NCBI GenBank assembly: GCA_009363875.1
Contig: CM018682.1
Location: 52,769,372-52,833,371 of the forward strand
Source: Mikania micrantha
Lineage: Eukaryota > Streptophyta > Magnoliopsida > Asterales > Asteraceae
Direction: 5' to 3'
Length of the DNA stretch: 64,000 bases
Part shown: positions 44,335 through 56,528 of the stretch, piece by piece
Numbering within the stretch: the stretch's first letter is position 1
Layout of the letters: the number at the start of each line of letters is the position of its first letter
The notes under the pieces: model-generated
Told to the model about the DNA's origin: nothing
Seen by the model: only the letters and a program-made list of their open reading frames with translations
Database searches by the model: none
Program-made: the position numbers and the translations under genes

Positions 44335-47062
44335 CTAAATCATAACAGATTTAGGTACTGATGGAACATTGGGCCCTTTCTTGACAGTCCCTTTGGGCTT
44401 GTCTGATTTAGCCCTAACAATTTTGGGCCCTGCACTGCTGCCATGATCAATTGGTTTTAAAGGAGGTTTCACTGGTGGCTTACTCTTCCACTGTGGTTTG
44501 CTTTTAGTTTTAGAAACCTTTGATTTTTGATTATGAAAACCAAATTGATTTTGTTTTACTGGTTTGGCCTTCTTGGAAGTGGGACGATTCAGTGGTACCT
44601 TCTGAGGTTTCACCCTAGGCTTGGAGAATTTTTCAGTCCTCATTGGTCTATTGGTAGGTTAGGCCTTGGGTGTGACCTTCTTATTCTTCCCATAGAAGAA
44701 CTCAGTAGGTCGGTGCAGACAATGTCTGGCAATGTGGCCTGGTCTCCCACATGCGTAACAACATACCTTATCATGAAAGTATTTTGGGTCAAATGTCTTT
44801 ACATCACAATTACCTTGACCAAAAGAAGTATTTGTAGAGGCTTGTTCCAATGACCCGGTTGGAACATAAGGTTCACAGTTAGAGTTTAACCTTGAACCTG
44901 CCTCTTTGGTGATTGTGGAATGAGCCTTCTTCACCTGCTTTAAAGGAGAAGAATCTAATTCTAAAACATCATCAATTTTAACAAAAGTAGAATTAAAGTT
45001 CTTAAACATCTCATTTGGTTTGACTTTAATTTCATTAAATATTCCTACAAAATCAGTTTTTGGAATAAAATGTTATTTTCTAGATGATGTTGAACACTCT
45101 GTGCTCCAGCCATCATTTCTTTCTTCATTCTCCCCCTCAGACCTGTATAACTTAAACTATCTGCACACACCTCAGAATCATCCGAAACAAAGATGGGGTC
45201 AACTATTAGTGAAACTGGTTCACAGTAAACTCAAAAGCATGATCAGATTGTAGAACCAAGTCATCAACTGATGTCTTGATTCTAGGAATGCTTCAGTAAT
45301 TATGGTTAAAAGGAGGCTCACATTCCTTATAACCAAGAGCCTTACCCCTTTTCTCCCGATACTGAATACTAACCATGTCTTCTAAAACTTTGCTTGCATA
45401 ATAATATCTTTAACATATGACTGAGGTTTTCAAAAGCTGAGTCATAATATGTTCTAGTTCAGAAGTGAGCTTATCGATTTTGCGTCTAGCATCTCGATAA
45501 TTTGACTCTTTATCACTTAAAAGTTCTTTTAATTTTGAAATATCACGACGCTCAGCCTCAAGTTTTCTTTTAAAAATTTCTTCATTTTTGAGAAACTCAG
45601 AGTTAATATATTTCAGTTTAGTGACCTCTTTGATGAGGGTCTCATTGTGAGAACGGTACTTAAATACCTTTTCAATGCAAGAAGTATAGAAAATATTTTC
45701 AGTTACCTCATTGTGCTTTTCATCCACTTCTGCCATGAATGCGTGGCTCAGCGTCATTTCTAGCTCTTGTACTTGATCACTCCAGTCATAGGTGTCTGTT
45801 TCCTGAGTCACCAGTGCCTTGGATATACTTGCTCCTCCCCCATCTGTAGCCTTCTCATCATGCTTCTTCTCTCCCTCCTTCATCACCTTTGGCTGCTTTC
45901 ATTCCCTTGTAAAGTGACTCGGCTGGTCACAGTTGTAGCATCTCAGCTTTGATTTGTCAAAACCCAGCTTCCTCCCTAGGTTGTTTCCAAAGTTGTTCCT
46001 TCCATATTTTTTGATGAACATCTTAGCACGGAAGACTGCCATGGCCATTTGCCAAGAAATATCCATTTCTTTCACATCTGCTGGGTTAATATGCTCTAGG
46101 GTATCTTGAGTGAGATTGGCCGGTACCAACTCTCCAGTAATAAAAGCATTGTAACTGTTCATAAATCCCTTGAATAGAAGCAATTTCTCTTCACTTTCTG
46201 GACTGGCCTTGGGCGTTCAACTAACTTTCCCTGAAGAAAGGAATGCAGTCTCAAATGGAACATACTGTGATGAAGGGGTCTGATAATGCTGAGATCCAGA
46301 GGCTTGAAAATTGATGGCTGGCAAGAGAGCTGAATTCTCTAATGCAAGAATAATGCCCATACAGCTGGCATGATTGAGAGCTCTCTGTTTGTCATCCATG
46401 TCGTATGACTTGATAATGGAGATCAACTCACTGAGAGAGGTCTTATACATATCGTTTGTTCTCTTGATTGTAGTACAATTTGAGTTCCAGTTATATGGAA
46501 ACGAATTCAAGAGCTTCTTGTTGACCTCTCCCTTTAACATCTCAATTCCTGCACTCGTCATCTCAGTCATCAGATGAGTAAATCTATTGAGTTAAGCTTC
46601 CATGGACTCTTCTTTGACATGATTAAACATGTTGAATCTTTGCCTTAACATGTCGTTGCGACTTTCTTGCATGTCCTCGTTCCCTTCAAATCTTTCCACC
46701 AAAGCATCCTAGAGTTGCTTAGCTGTCTGATGCTCCTTGAATCCGTAAGCCACGTCAGTTGACAACGCCATAGTGATTGTTGTGTATGCCTGATCATCCT
46801 TCTCTTTCAACAGGATTTCGTTTTCAGTATATAACATAGGGTCCTTGGGCCCATTAAGCTTGTTCTGGTACATGGGCACATAAGGCCCCTCTTCAATTAA
46901 CTTCCAAAACTTCGGGTCTGTGTACTTCATAAAATATTGGAATCTGAATTTCCAATCTTGGAAGTTATCCCCTGACACGAGCCTAGGTGGCTTGGTTCCT
47001 GTGCCAATCTCATTGTCAAAGTTAAGAAGGTTGGACAAGTTGGTAAAATTTTTGGATGCCAT
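44335..47062 (-). pseudogene. Element F gag, broken
   Basis: Start MASKNFTNLSNLL at 47062 follows the leader. The N-terminal copia gag domain (PPRLVSGDNFQDWKFRFQ) reaches a TAG where a Trp codon is expected (about 46708), then continues in fragments 46570-46217 and 46183-45899. A knuckle CYNCDQPSHFTRE is cut by a stop at its last Cys. A coiled-coil segment (45886-45410, with ALVTQETDTYDW similar to ALVSQADEGYDW of G), a second knuckle CYACGRPGHIARHC and a Lys-rich tail follow. The two-knuckle, coiled-coil layout is shared with element G. Confidence 0.85.
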
Positions 47063-47149
47063 GACAACCAGAGAATTTTCTAAGTATAAGTTCACGAAGT
47101 CCTTAAGAATTCGAAGTCCCAAGCAGTACACAAAGTCCAAGCTGTAATC

Positions 47150-47470
47150 GAAGGCTCTGAACTACTCGAATTTCTATACTCAAAGATCAAGTATTCGAAA
47201 CTTGTAAGTGTACTTGAACAACTCAGTTGTACTCGAAACTAGAAGGGTACTCAAACAACCCAGTTGTACTCGAAATATCAGTGTAATCGAAATCCCAGTG
47301 TACTCGAACTACATGTGTACTCGAACCTGCAGCTATTCTCGAACTCCAATGTGTATTCGAAATCCCAATCTATACTCGAACTCCCAACTATACTCGAACC
47401 CTCAACTGTACCCGAAAAACTGTTCTCGAAACATTGAACTCGAAAACACTAGAAAAATTTCCACGTAAAA
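47150..47470 (-). repeat. Element F leader TCGAA motif array
   Basis: About 14 copies of the 9-10-bp word TACTCGAAAY (plus-strand reading) spaced roughly 15-25 bp apart between PBS and gag. The same word recurs in F's LTR (47830-47900) and in the pol-ORF3 spacer (39200-39790). Confidence 0.85.
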
Positions 47471-47587
47471 ATTTCTCAAGATTCAGAGTCCCAAATTTCA
47501 ATAGCAGCTAGATGGTGTAGAGAAGAACAAGAATGTATCGAACTTGCACTAAAAAGCTTGTACCTTGATGTAGAAAAGAGCTCAAAA

Positions 47588-47599
47588 GCTCTGATACCA
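47588..47599 (-). promoter_or_regulatory. Element F primer binding site
   Basis: Minus-sense TGGTATCAGAGC, complementary to initiator tRNA-Met, two bases from the LTR end. Confidence 0.9.
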
Positions 47600-47601
47600 C
47601 T

Positions 47602-47974
47602 TGTAGGTCCAGATCTTGTCAAGACTCGAGCTTTACGGCTCCAATCAACATCCAATTACTCTATAATGTGTGAAATCCATTATAGAATCACAAGAACAAG
47701 TAGAAAGATGAAAGTTTTGTATATTATGTGAAGTTCTCGAAAACAGTGCCTCAATATGTCTAGAGAGCACGTCAAGGGAATCCAACCCTAGAACAGTACA
47801 AAATGCGTCTATATATAGTATTCTAGGAGTACTCGAACCCTATACACGAAAATGGTTCGAGTACTCGAAAATCTAGAGTACACGAAAACACTTTACACGA
47901 AAATTTCCAAAAATCAGGTCTTCAGCTCTTCTCTGGTTGACTTTGTCAGTTTTCTTCTTTAGTTCGGCTCTACA
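47602..47974 (-). repeat. Element F 5' LTR
   Basis: 373 bp, minus sense TGTAGAGCC...GACCTACA. TCGAGTA motifs lie upstream of a TATATA at 47810-47816. It is followed on the plus-strand right side by ATATG, the target duplication. Confidence 0.94.
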
Positions 47975-49224
47975 ATATGTGATTGAATAAATTGAAATGA
48001 AAAGAAAGAAATACATAATTTTACGCATCATTTATATCCACATAAATACATCGAGTATTCGTAATTACATGGGAAAAATCTCTCGATCGGTCTAATTGGT
48101 TAGTAGACCCAGCATTTACACCTCCCACACACTCAGCTCCTACACATACCTACACGCACCACACCCCTCAACAACCTATCCGATTCCTATTACCTGGTTA
48201 ACAAAATTTTGCAAAACCATCTTCCCTATTTCCCCTATCTCCTACACAAGAATGTTACGACCGAGAGGAAATAAACAAAAGCTACCACCATCGCTACTCC
48301 CATCAACAACTTGTTCAAACCTGTCAGCTGAGTTAATAATTATTCATGATAACTCTCAATCGTATTCGTTGAACCCTGAATACGGTCCTCAAATATGCGT
48401 CGCCATGCTGCAGCACTCACCTCCAAAGCATCCAGGTGGTATGACGAACCCTGCATCAGATCTGCTAACATTTTATTCCATGACACGGAATCTGATTCTT
48501 AGGCACGGAAGTGTTCCATCAAGCCTTCCTGTGCAGCATTAGCTTGTTCTAGAGAAAAATGGTTGTGTTGAATCGTGTCATATGCCCCATCCAACCATCT
48601 GTGAGTCCCCATCAGCTGTCTCAAGTGTCCTGTAACTCAGCAGTGACCCTCTGAGTGCACACATCTTAGTTTGAGCAGATGTTTCTCCCTCTTCAAATTT
48701 AGGAAGGGGTAGGTCTTGGGGTGCAAGTTGTCCACTAGGAAGCCACCCCGTTCTCATACGGGCTTGTCTCCTCCTAAAACTAGGCTCACGGGTAGGGGGA
48801 GTTGCAGAAAGGAAGACTCTTATTCAGGCATTGGTGGGGTCCTTGCGGGAGAACAAGAAGGGAGATATGAAGAAACCCTGGATGTTGCCCCCTAGGATGC
48901 TATAGGTATGTCGTTATAAGGGTTAGGATCATCATTAGAAGAGCTTGATCCCGAGGGGGTATCATCCAGTAGAACCCTTGGTATAGCTTCTACAATATAG
49001 TCCTTTAATGGATTCGGCATAGCTGTAACAAGTTTTTGAACTACATTCACACATTGCAAGTGTTAGGTAACGTTAGTAACAATACCAGCAAATGTGACAT
49101 CATAAAATATGCATATAACTAAAATGCATGTCTCCTAGCACTCTGTGTGTTCATATGAGCCTAAGGTTATAGACTAGGGTCCCAATTAACCTAATTCCCT
49201 ATAACAATGATTTTGATACCAACT
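47975..49224 (-). other. Element D leader (PBS-proximal part) and PBS
   Basis: The PBS in minus sense is AAGTTGGTATCAAAATC (about 49224-49208), degenerate at its 3' side. The PBS-adjacent hairpin is intact: GTTATAG (49205-49199) with CTATAAC (49172-49166), enclosing TAGGT and ACCCTA. The remaining leader shows only decayed frames (such as the plus-strand ORF 48096-48542, which I consider spurious). Confidence 0.7.
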
Positions 49225-49440
49225 TGTCACACCTCCATCTCTCACTTACCTGATATAGTCACTGAATGACGTATGAAATCAGTAACTGATGTAATGTGTC
49301 AGGGAAGCTTGATGGTGAGGTCTCAGAGATGGGTGCGACTCATTGTTATACTGGTATAATACATTCATGGAAAACCATACACTATATATATTACATTGCA
49401 ACTAAAATATAAGATCAGCAAAAATGCTGATATTGTTGTT
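49225..49440 (-). repeat. Element D 5' LTR, 3' end only
   Basis: Minus-sense end is GGAGGTGTGACA at 49225, next to the PBS. The LTR continues to at least about 49400, but its boundary with element G is not resolved. A 20-bp direct repeat (GCTGATATTGTTGTTATCA) occurs at about 49422 and 49493. Confidence 0.6.
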
Positions 49441-49599
49441 ATCAAGAAATCAAGAGATGGATCAAATTTTGATTTTTTTTATCTGATTGATTGCTGATAT
49501 TGTTGTTATCATCTACTGCTATTCGGTTGATTAAAATCAGCGAATTCGTGGCTAAAATCTGTTGATTTTGAAGGTTTTCCCTCCAAAATTTTCAAATTT

Positions 49600-49860
49600 T
49601 ACGAACAGGTTCATAAGCTGAACCTTGTGGTATCTCAGTTGTTGTTTGAAGCAGGTTCGCTGTAAAAGGAGATTTATGTTGAGGTTCGTGTAGAAGTTTT
49701 AAAGAGGTTCGTCTCAAGGTTTGTCTATTGATGAGGTTCGTTGGATAAGGTTTGTGAGATCAAAGTTTGTCTCAGGTTCGTTGGATAAGGTACGTGAGAT
49801 CAAGGTTTGGAGAAGGTTTGTCTGTTACTTAGGTTCGTGAGCTTATAATCCAAGTTGAAG
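49600..49860 (+). repeat. Element G leader GGTTCG array
   Basis: At least six AGGTTCG and several AGGTTTG words at 20-40-bp intervals directly before gag. The same word recurs in the pol-ORF3 spacer and the 3' LTR. Confidence 0.85.
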
Positions 49861-49884
49861 TTCGCTGATAGAAAATTTAGAATC

Positions 49885-52800
49885 ATGACGGATATGTTTG
49901 CTGCTGTTGCTAATCAAAATTCTAAGATACAAAGTATTTTGATTAGTGAAACTGAGTCGGGAAGCACAAATAAAGTATCAAAACTTCTTGATTTGACTGA
50001 CTATGAAAATTGGAAAGGTCGGTTTGAAACCCATCTCAATGGTACTGATACAAATCTGTGGGAAAGAATATTATCACCATATGAACGTCCAAAGGTGGTT
50101 GGAATAGATCTGGATCAAACTGTTGATAAACTGGATGTTGAATAAAGAAAGAAATATGAGTCTGAAAAGAAAGCATATTGGATGTTGAGTCAAGCAATTC
50201 CCAATCAAATTCTTCATCAATTTGATGAACATAAAACTTCATATGGTTTATGGAATGCTTTAAAGGCAAGAATTGAGGGAAACACCAAACTCAAGAAGAT
50301 GAAAGCCACTGATTTGCGAAAAGAGTTTGATAATTTCAACTACATTGGAAATGAAAGTCTTGAAGCTTTGATAACAAGATATAGACATTTGTTGAATGAT
50401 GTTTGTAAGTGTGGAATTGAATATTCCGAAGAAGAGAAAATAGATTGTTTTGCCAGAAAGATGGAATTCGTTAGTGTTGATTTTGAGAGAAAATCTTCCT
50501 GGAATGACATTGGTTGAGGTTATTCAAAAGTTAGAAGAACAGGAAATGAAATACAAAAGAAAAGCAAGGAGAGTTAATGTAACATAGGATCCTTCACTCT
50601 ATGGTGCATATGTGGTTACACCTCCTGTTTCTTCTACAAAGATTCAAATAGCTTTTGTTTCAAGTACTGCTGATAGTACTTCTGTACCATCTTCATCTAC
50701 TAGCTCAAGTTCATCTTATTCTATGAATGAGAAAAAGTCAGATTCTTCAAAAACTCCAATTCAATTGAATACCACTAATTTGGGAAAAGTAACTGTGGAG
50801 GCTGTCAGAGATCATATGTCGATATTGTCATGTGTTGTCAGTGCTTATGATGAACAGATAGCTGGAAAGATTTGAAACTCAAATCTTACTTTTGAAGATT
50901 ATGAGCAGATAGATGATGATGAGATGGAATTGATTGATACTCAGTGGGCATTGGCTAGTGCAATAAGAAGAATTAACAGATATGAGAAAAAAACAGGAAA
51001 GAAGTTCACTTTTGATTGAAACACAAAGTTTGGATTCAATCCAAAGGCCACACAATGTTACAATTGTGGTGAATTAGGTCATTTTGCTCGAGAGTGTAAA
51101 AATCCAAAGAAGCAAGGAAACTTGAATCCTTTCAAGCCAAAAGAAGCATATCAAAAGAAAAAGGAGAAGCCTGAAGAATCAACAAAAGCTTTAGTCAGTC
51201 AAGCAGATGAAGGATATGACTGGGGAAAACAATATGATGATTTAATGAGCGCATTTATGGCTTCTCTGGATGAAGAAACAAGCAAGGGAAAAGAAAAGGC
51301 TTAAGAGGTAAATAATGATCTTTTAGAGGTCATTGAAAAGTTGAAAGAAATGAATGCTCAATTGACTGCTGAACTGATCGAGTGCACTGAAGCTAACAAA
51401 AAGTTGCTTTCAAGAGAGAAAGCTTTTGATAAAAAGATCATTGATTTGAGTAAAGAAAATGAAGAATTAAAAATTAAAGTTTTGCAAAACAATCATGCAG
51501 TTTCTGTGCATCTCGAGTCAGTACAAAAGTTGAAAGTTGAACTGTCAGCAGCCAGAGCAGAAGCAGAAGTGAATAAGAGCAAGCTAGAGAATTATCAGAA
51601 TTTTCAGTATGTTATCGATTACTTTGCTGCTATGCGAAGGTCCTCGATTGATACTACTGGCTTGGGATTTCATTCTGTACCACCTCCATCAAGCTATGTT
51701 CCTAGACCACAAATTAATCCAAATTTGGAAGTTCATCCAGTTTCTTTGAATGAACATGAGTCTGAACAAGTTGTTGAAAGTGCTGGAGTTTCATCTTCTG
51801 ATGCAAAGGTGTCACTTGACAGTGATGCTCCAATCATTGAAGATATTACTGAGTCAGAATATTCATTTGATATTTTGAGACAAAATGGTTAAAAAGTTAA
51901 AAATGTTGAGAAAAAGAGTTTGAAATCTCAGAAGTCAAAATCTGAGATTAAGCAAGTTAAGAAGTTGGTGTTTAAAACTTCTCAAGTTTCAAAACCAGTG
52001 ATTAAAGCCAAATCAACCACTACTCTTAAACTGATTGTGTATGTTAGATCATCTAATACTCATCAAGGAGAGTCAAGTGGAAATTTTCAAAACAAAAATG
52101 TGACTACTAAGAAAGTTGAAAACGTGGATTTTTTCTTTGACAAGTTTGGGGCTGGGCATAAAGCTAAATCAAAGAATTTTCAAAGCCAAATGAATAATTG
52201 AAAGACAAATTCAACTGGTTTGAGAAACAAAATCTCATATTCAAAGGTTGTGTCAAAACCTTTTGTTTCATCAAGTTTCATCAACTCCCACTTGAGGCAC
52301 TTTGATGGATACCAGGTAAGGGGAGGAATCTTGAGCTTAATCTCGGGTTCTGAACCAATGGGGGGGCAGTTTTTACAGCAAAAATAAGTTGGTTTCTGCG
52401 CATTAGGTGCAGCTCTTCCGAGGGTGGCGCCCGGTAAAACGGGCTATCGCTCCCTTGAGGAAGGGGTCTTTCGAGGCCTGCTGGGGTGGTGCATATGCCA
52501 CGACGTTATGCTCGGTTGTTGCTGTTCAAAAAAAATATTAAAGATAGAAAGTGTTACCGATGTGGTAATATGGGTCATTTGTTTGTTAATTGTGATTTAG
52601 ATTTCAGTTCAACTGATTGTAACAATTTTAAGTCTTTTTCACCAAGAGAAACACGAGAGTGTTTTACTTGTTGTGGTAAAGGACATATTTCTGCTAATTG
52701 TCCAAATAACAAAATCAGAAAGAGTTCTGATGATGAGTGTCGTGTGAATGGTTCAGGTGGAAGCCCTAGGAGAATTAGACCTAGTGAAGATGAGATGAAA

Positions 52801-52977
52801 GTTCTTAGAAAATTCAATCCTGATTATTTTTGGGTGAAAGAAGAAATAAACCAAAAGAAAAGAGTGTTTGAGAAGAAAAGAAATGTTAAAAACATTGTGA
52901 AAATTGTGACTTCATCTGATGATGATTCGTTTGATAATTTTTCATCAAAATTATTTTCAAATCAACATTATAAATAA
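49885..52977 (+). pseudogene. Element G gag, broken
   Basis: Starts MTDMFAAVANQNSK; the gag domain shows LTDYENWKGRFETHL, AYWMLSQAIP and SYGLWNALKARIEG. A TAA interrupts at about 50143 and a frameshift follows near 50510. Knuckles are CYNCGELGHFARECKN (51056 onward), CYRCGNMGHLFVNC and CFTCCGKGHISANC (52556-52700). Between them are an ALVSQADEGYDW block and a Leu/Lys/Glu-rich coiled coil (51341-51600). A GC-rich segment at about 52340-52490 looks unlike its surroundings and may be an insertion. The product would have been a nucleocapsid protein with an unusually long C-terminal part. Confidence 0.85.
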
Positions 52978-53163
52978 AAATCATTTTCGAAACTCAAGAA
53001 TAGATCAGGAGATGAAGTTTCTAAGAAAGAGGATGATACAAGTGATGATGGGTATTCGATCAAATCATCACAAAAAAATGGAAGGGGTCCATTCTGAGAG
53101 ACTCGTCACCGAAATGGCGGGGGTCATCCCTTTTGAATACTGACATGTTTCTTTTAATTTATT

Positions 53164-56100
53164 GTGCAGGTTACATCCATGGGCCATATTAATAATCATT
53201 GGATTGTTGATAGTGGATGTTCCCGCCATATGACTGGAGAGTTGAACTTGTTAAGAGATTTGAAGTTGGTGAAAGGAAGTTATGTGAACTTTGCTGGAGA
53301 TAAAGGAGGTCAAATTACAGGGTTTGGTAGTTTGACAAATGGAAAGGTTTCGTTTGATAATGTTAATTTTTGCAAAGAATTAACTAACAATTTGTTGAGT
53401 GTTACTCAGATTTGTGATAAGGGTTACAAACTGATGTTTGACAAAGACAGGTGTTATGTACTCAAGCAAGGATTTTCAGATTTCTGATGAATGGATTTTG
53501 ATGACTACTGATCGGAGCACGGATCTTTATGTGCTTGACATGGCAAAGGCGGAGACAGTAAATAAAGTGGAAACATGTCTGGTGTCCAAAGCTACTGAAC
53601 AAGATACACGTTCATGGCACAAACGAATGGGACATATTCATATTCGGAAAATGAATCATCTTGTGCATAATCATTTAGTTAAGGGTGTACCTGTTAAACA
53701 TTTTAAACTTTCGGATTTGTGTGTGTCATGTAAAATGGGTAAACAGAAAAGGAAGTCTCACAAAACAAAGAAAATCTTTTCTATTGATATGCCACTTGAA
53801 CTTCTTCACATGGATTTGTTTGGACCAATTAATGTGAAAAGTATAGGTGGTGAATCTTATTGTTTTGTTGTGACTGATGACTTTTCTAGATTTTCATGGG
53901 TTATGTTTTTAAAGCATAAATCAGATACTTATAAAAATTTTGTGTGGTTGATAACTAGATTGGAGACATTGTATAAGTTGAGAGTGAGACGTGTATGATC
54001 TGACAATGGGACTGAGTTTAAGAATCACCAAATGGAGGAATTTTGTAATTCCAAAGGCATTCAGCAGTTGTTCAGTGCACCTTAAGAGCCTTAGATGAAC
54101 GGTGTAGCTGAAAGAAAGAATAGGACTTTGATTGAGTCTGCAAGGACAATGCTAGCTGATTCTAAACTTCCCATTACTTTTTGGAGTGAAGCTATGGCTA
54201 CAACTTGTTTTACTCTTAACTGAGTTTTAATTGTTAAAAGACACAATAAAACATGTTATGAATTGCTTCAAAATCGAAAGCCCAATTTGGAACACTTGGA
54301 ACCTTTTGGGGCTCCTTGTACAATGCTAAAGAAAGATTCAAAATTCAATTCTAAAGTTGAAGAGGGTTTCTTTCTTGGCTATAGTCTTCCAAACAAACGT
54401 GTGTTTAATAAACGTACGAGTGTTGTGGAATTATGGTATCATGTGAATGTTCAACGACATACACCTATACCAGACAGAAAGGGTCCAGATTGGCTTTTTG
54501 ATTACAATAAATTGTTTGAGTCTTTCAATTTGTCTTCAATTGTTTCTGATGATGAAATAACTTTACAAATGTTGTATGATTTGCAGAATTCAGAAGAACA
54601 AAGTATTTCTCATCAATTTGAAGACGGTATTACTACATCACATGAGGAAGCCATTTCAGAAGTAATTAATGATGATTGGTCATCTGATGATGATAATGAT
54701 GTTTTTGAAAATGCTATTTCTCACGATCAAGATACTGATCAGAATATTACAAATTTGGATCATGATGTGGGTGTACCGCAATTGCCTGTCACACGTGTTC
54801 ATGTTAATCATCCAATTGATCAGATCATAGGAGATCCAACTGCAGGAGTACAGACACGAAATCAAGTCACAAATGAAGAAAGTATGTATGTGGAGTTAGA
54901 GAAAACTCATGGCAATCAAGAGCTCTAGATGCATTCAGCATTTATTTCATAAATAGAGCCAAAGACTGTGACTGAAGCTTTACGTGAGCCTGCCTATGTG
55001 GAGGCGATGCAAGAAGAATTGAATCAATTTTGAAAGTTAGGAGTTTGGCATTTGGTAGATTTGCCAAAATGAGAGAAAAAGATTGGTACTAGAAGGGTGC
55101 TGAGATGTAAACGAGATGACAGAGGCGTAATTGTCAGAAACAAAGCTCGTTTAGTGGTTCAAGGTTTTAAACAAGTTGAAGGAATTGACTATGATGAAGT
55201 TTTTGCACCTGTGGCAAGATTGGAAGCAATTCGTCTTTTTCTTGCTTTTGCTACCCACAAGAAGTTTAAAGTATTTCAGTTGGATGTAAAATCTGCTTTT
55301 CTGTTGGTTCGTTGAAGGAAACAGTGTATGTGTTGTCAGCCACCTGGCTTTGAGGATCCTAGCCATCGGGATCAGGTTTATCTCTTGGACAAAGCACTTT
55401 ATGGTCTTCATCAAGCTCCGCGTGCCTGGTATGAGACTTTATCGACTCACCTTATTGAACACGGGTTCAATAGGGGTCAGATTGACAAAACTTTGTTCTT
55501 TCGATAAAAGGGCAAGGACATTCTTCTTGTTCAGATGTATGTTATTGATATCATTTTTGGATCTACCGATGAATAAATGTGTTTGGATTTCAAAGATGTG
55601 ATGATTGATAAATTTGAGATGAGTGCATTGTCAGATATCAAATTTTTTCTGGGTTTACAAGTTGATCAAACTGATAATGGAATTTTCATTCATCAGACAA
55701 AGTATATTCAAGATGTGCTAAAACGGTTTAGCATGCTTGATTCAAAACCAATTTCCACGCCTATTTAGCCTAATCACGGGATTGAGCCTGATCTTAAGGG
55801 GGAGTTGATTGATTCTACCCTTTATCGTGGAATTATTGGAAGTTCGATGTATCTGACTACCTCAAAGACCAGATATTGTTTTTGCTACAAGTATCTGTGT
55901 AAGATATCAATCTAAACCTAAAGTGTCACATCTGATTGCAGTCAAGAGAATACTTCGTTATCTGAAGGGTACACCAGACACCGGTCTGTGGTATCCTAAG
56001 CATGATAAATTTTCCTTCAATGCTTACAGTGAGTCCGATTATGGAGGATGTAAGACAGATGCGAAATCCACACCTGGTGGTGCACAAATTTTGGAGGAAC

Positions 56101-56528
56101 GATTAGTTTATTAGAAGTGTAAAAAGCAAACATATGTGGCTACTTCAACTTGCGATGCTGAGTATGTCCCTGCTGCCAGTTGTTGTTTCCAAGTTTTGTG
56201 GATACAAAAACAAATAAGTGACTATGGTTTGAATTATCTTAAAACCCCAATTCATGTTGATAATGAGGCTGCTATTGCTATTACGAAAAATCCAGTGCAT
56301 CATTCGCGTTCTAAACACATTGATATTAGGTTTCATTTCATACGTGATTGCTATGAAAAGAAACTTATTGATGTGTTGAAAATACATACAAATGAGCAAC
56401 GGGTAGATCTTCTCACCAAGGCTTTTGATAAAAATCGTTTTGAGTATTTACTCAAATTAAATGGCATTCGGGTCATGGGTGAGGTTATTTCAAATCAACT
56501 TCCTTCAAAATCGATTTTATTGAATTAA
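53164..56528 (+). pseudogene. Element G pol, broken
   Basis: Order: protease (IVDSGCSRHMTGE), GAG-pre-integrase (WHKRMGHIHIRKMN, CVSCKMGKQ), integrase (LHMDLFGPIN, SDNGTEFK, GVAERKNRTLIESA), RT (RLVVQGF, DYDEVFAPVARLEAIR, LDVKSAF, ALYGLHQAPRAWY), RNase H (DAKSTPGGAQI, DAEYVPAAS, DNEAAIAI, KHIDIR). The RT catalytic box reads YVID instead of YVDD (about 55540). Stops include a TGA just before SDNGTEF (53996-53998) and one near 54222, both where F has an Arg codon, fitting CGA-to-TGA decay. Several frameshifts are also present. Confidence 0.9.

Larger units (their letters stand above)
31680..47974 (-). mobile_element. Element F: Ty1/copia element with third ORF, minus strand
   Basis: Both ends carry the same LTR (373 bp), flanked by ATATG on both sides. 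Minus-sense order: 5' LTR 47974-47602, PBS, leader with TCGAA array, gag, protease, integrase, RT, RNase H, spacer, ORF3, polypurine tract, 3' LTR (36425-31680, interrupted by solo LTR E). After removing E the element is about 11.9 kb, long for copia because of ORF3 and the spacer. By eye the LTRs differ at about 28 of 373 positions, so it is much older than C. SIRE/Maximus-like affinity is suggested by the extra ORF but not proven. Confidence 0.9.
29392..49440 (-). mobile_element. Element D: oldest gypsy element, minus strand, split by B and F
   Basis: Pieces are gag-protease (29392-30975), leader (31000-31679, continuing at 47975-49210) and the end of the 5' LTR from 49225 upward. The join is supported by the ATATG duplication at 31675-31679 and 47975-47979 flanking F. 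The leader on the far side ends in a PBS and 5' LTR in the orientation expected for D. The upper limit of its LTR is not visible because element G follows. Confidence 0.7.

Noticed and set aside
48096..48542. 148-aa plus-strand ORF
   Set aside because: It lies in the minus-strand leader of element D and its composition shows no domain; most likely chance.
49480..49520. TTGTTATCATCTACTGC as the PBS of element G
   Set aside because: Too few matches to TGGTATCAGAGC, and no LTR end lies in front of it.
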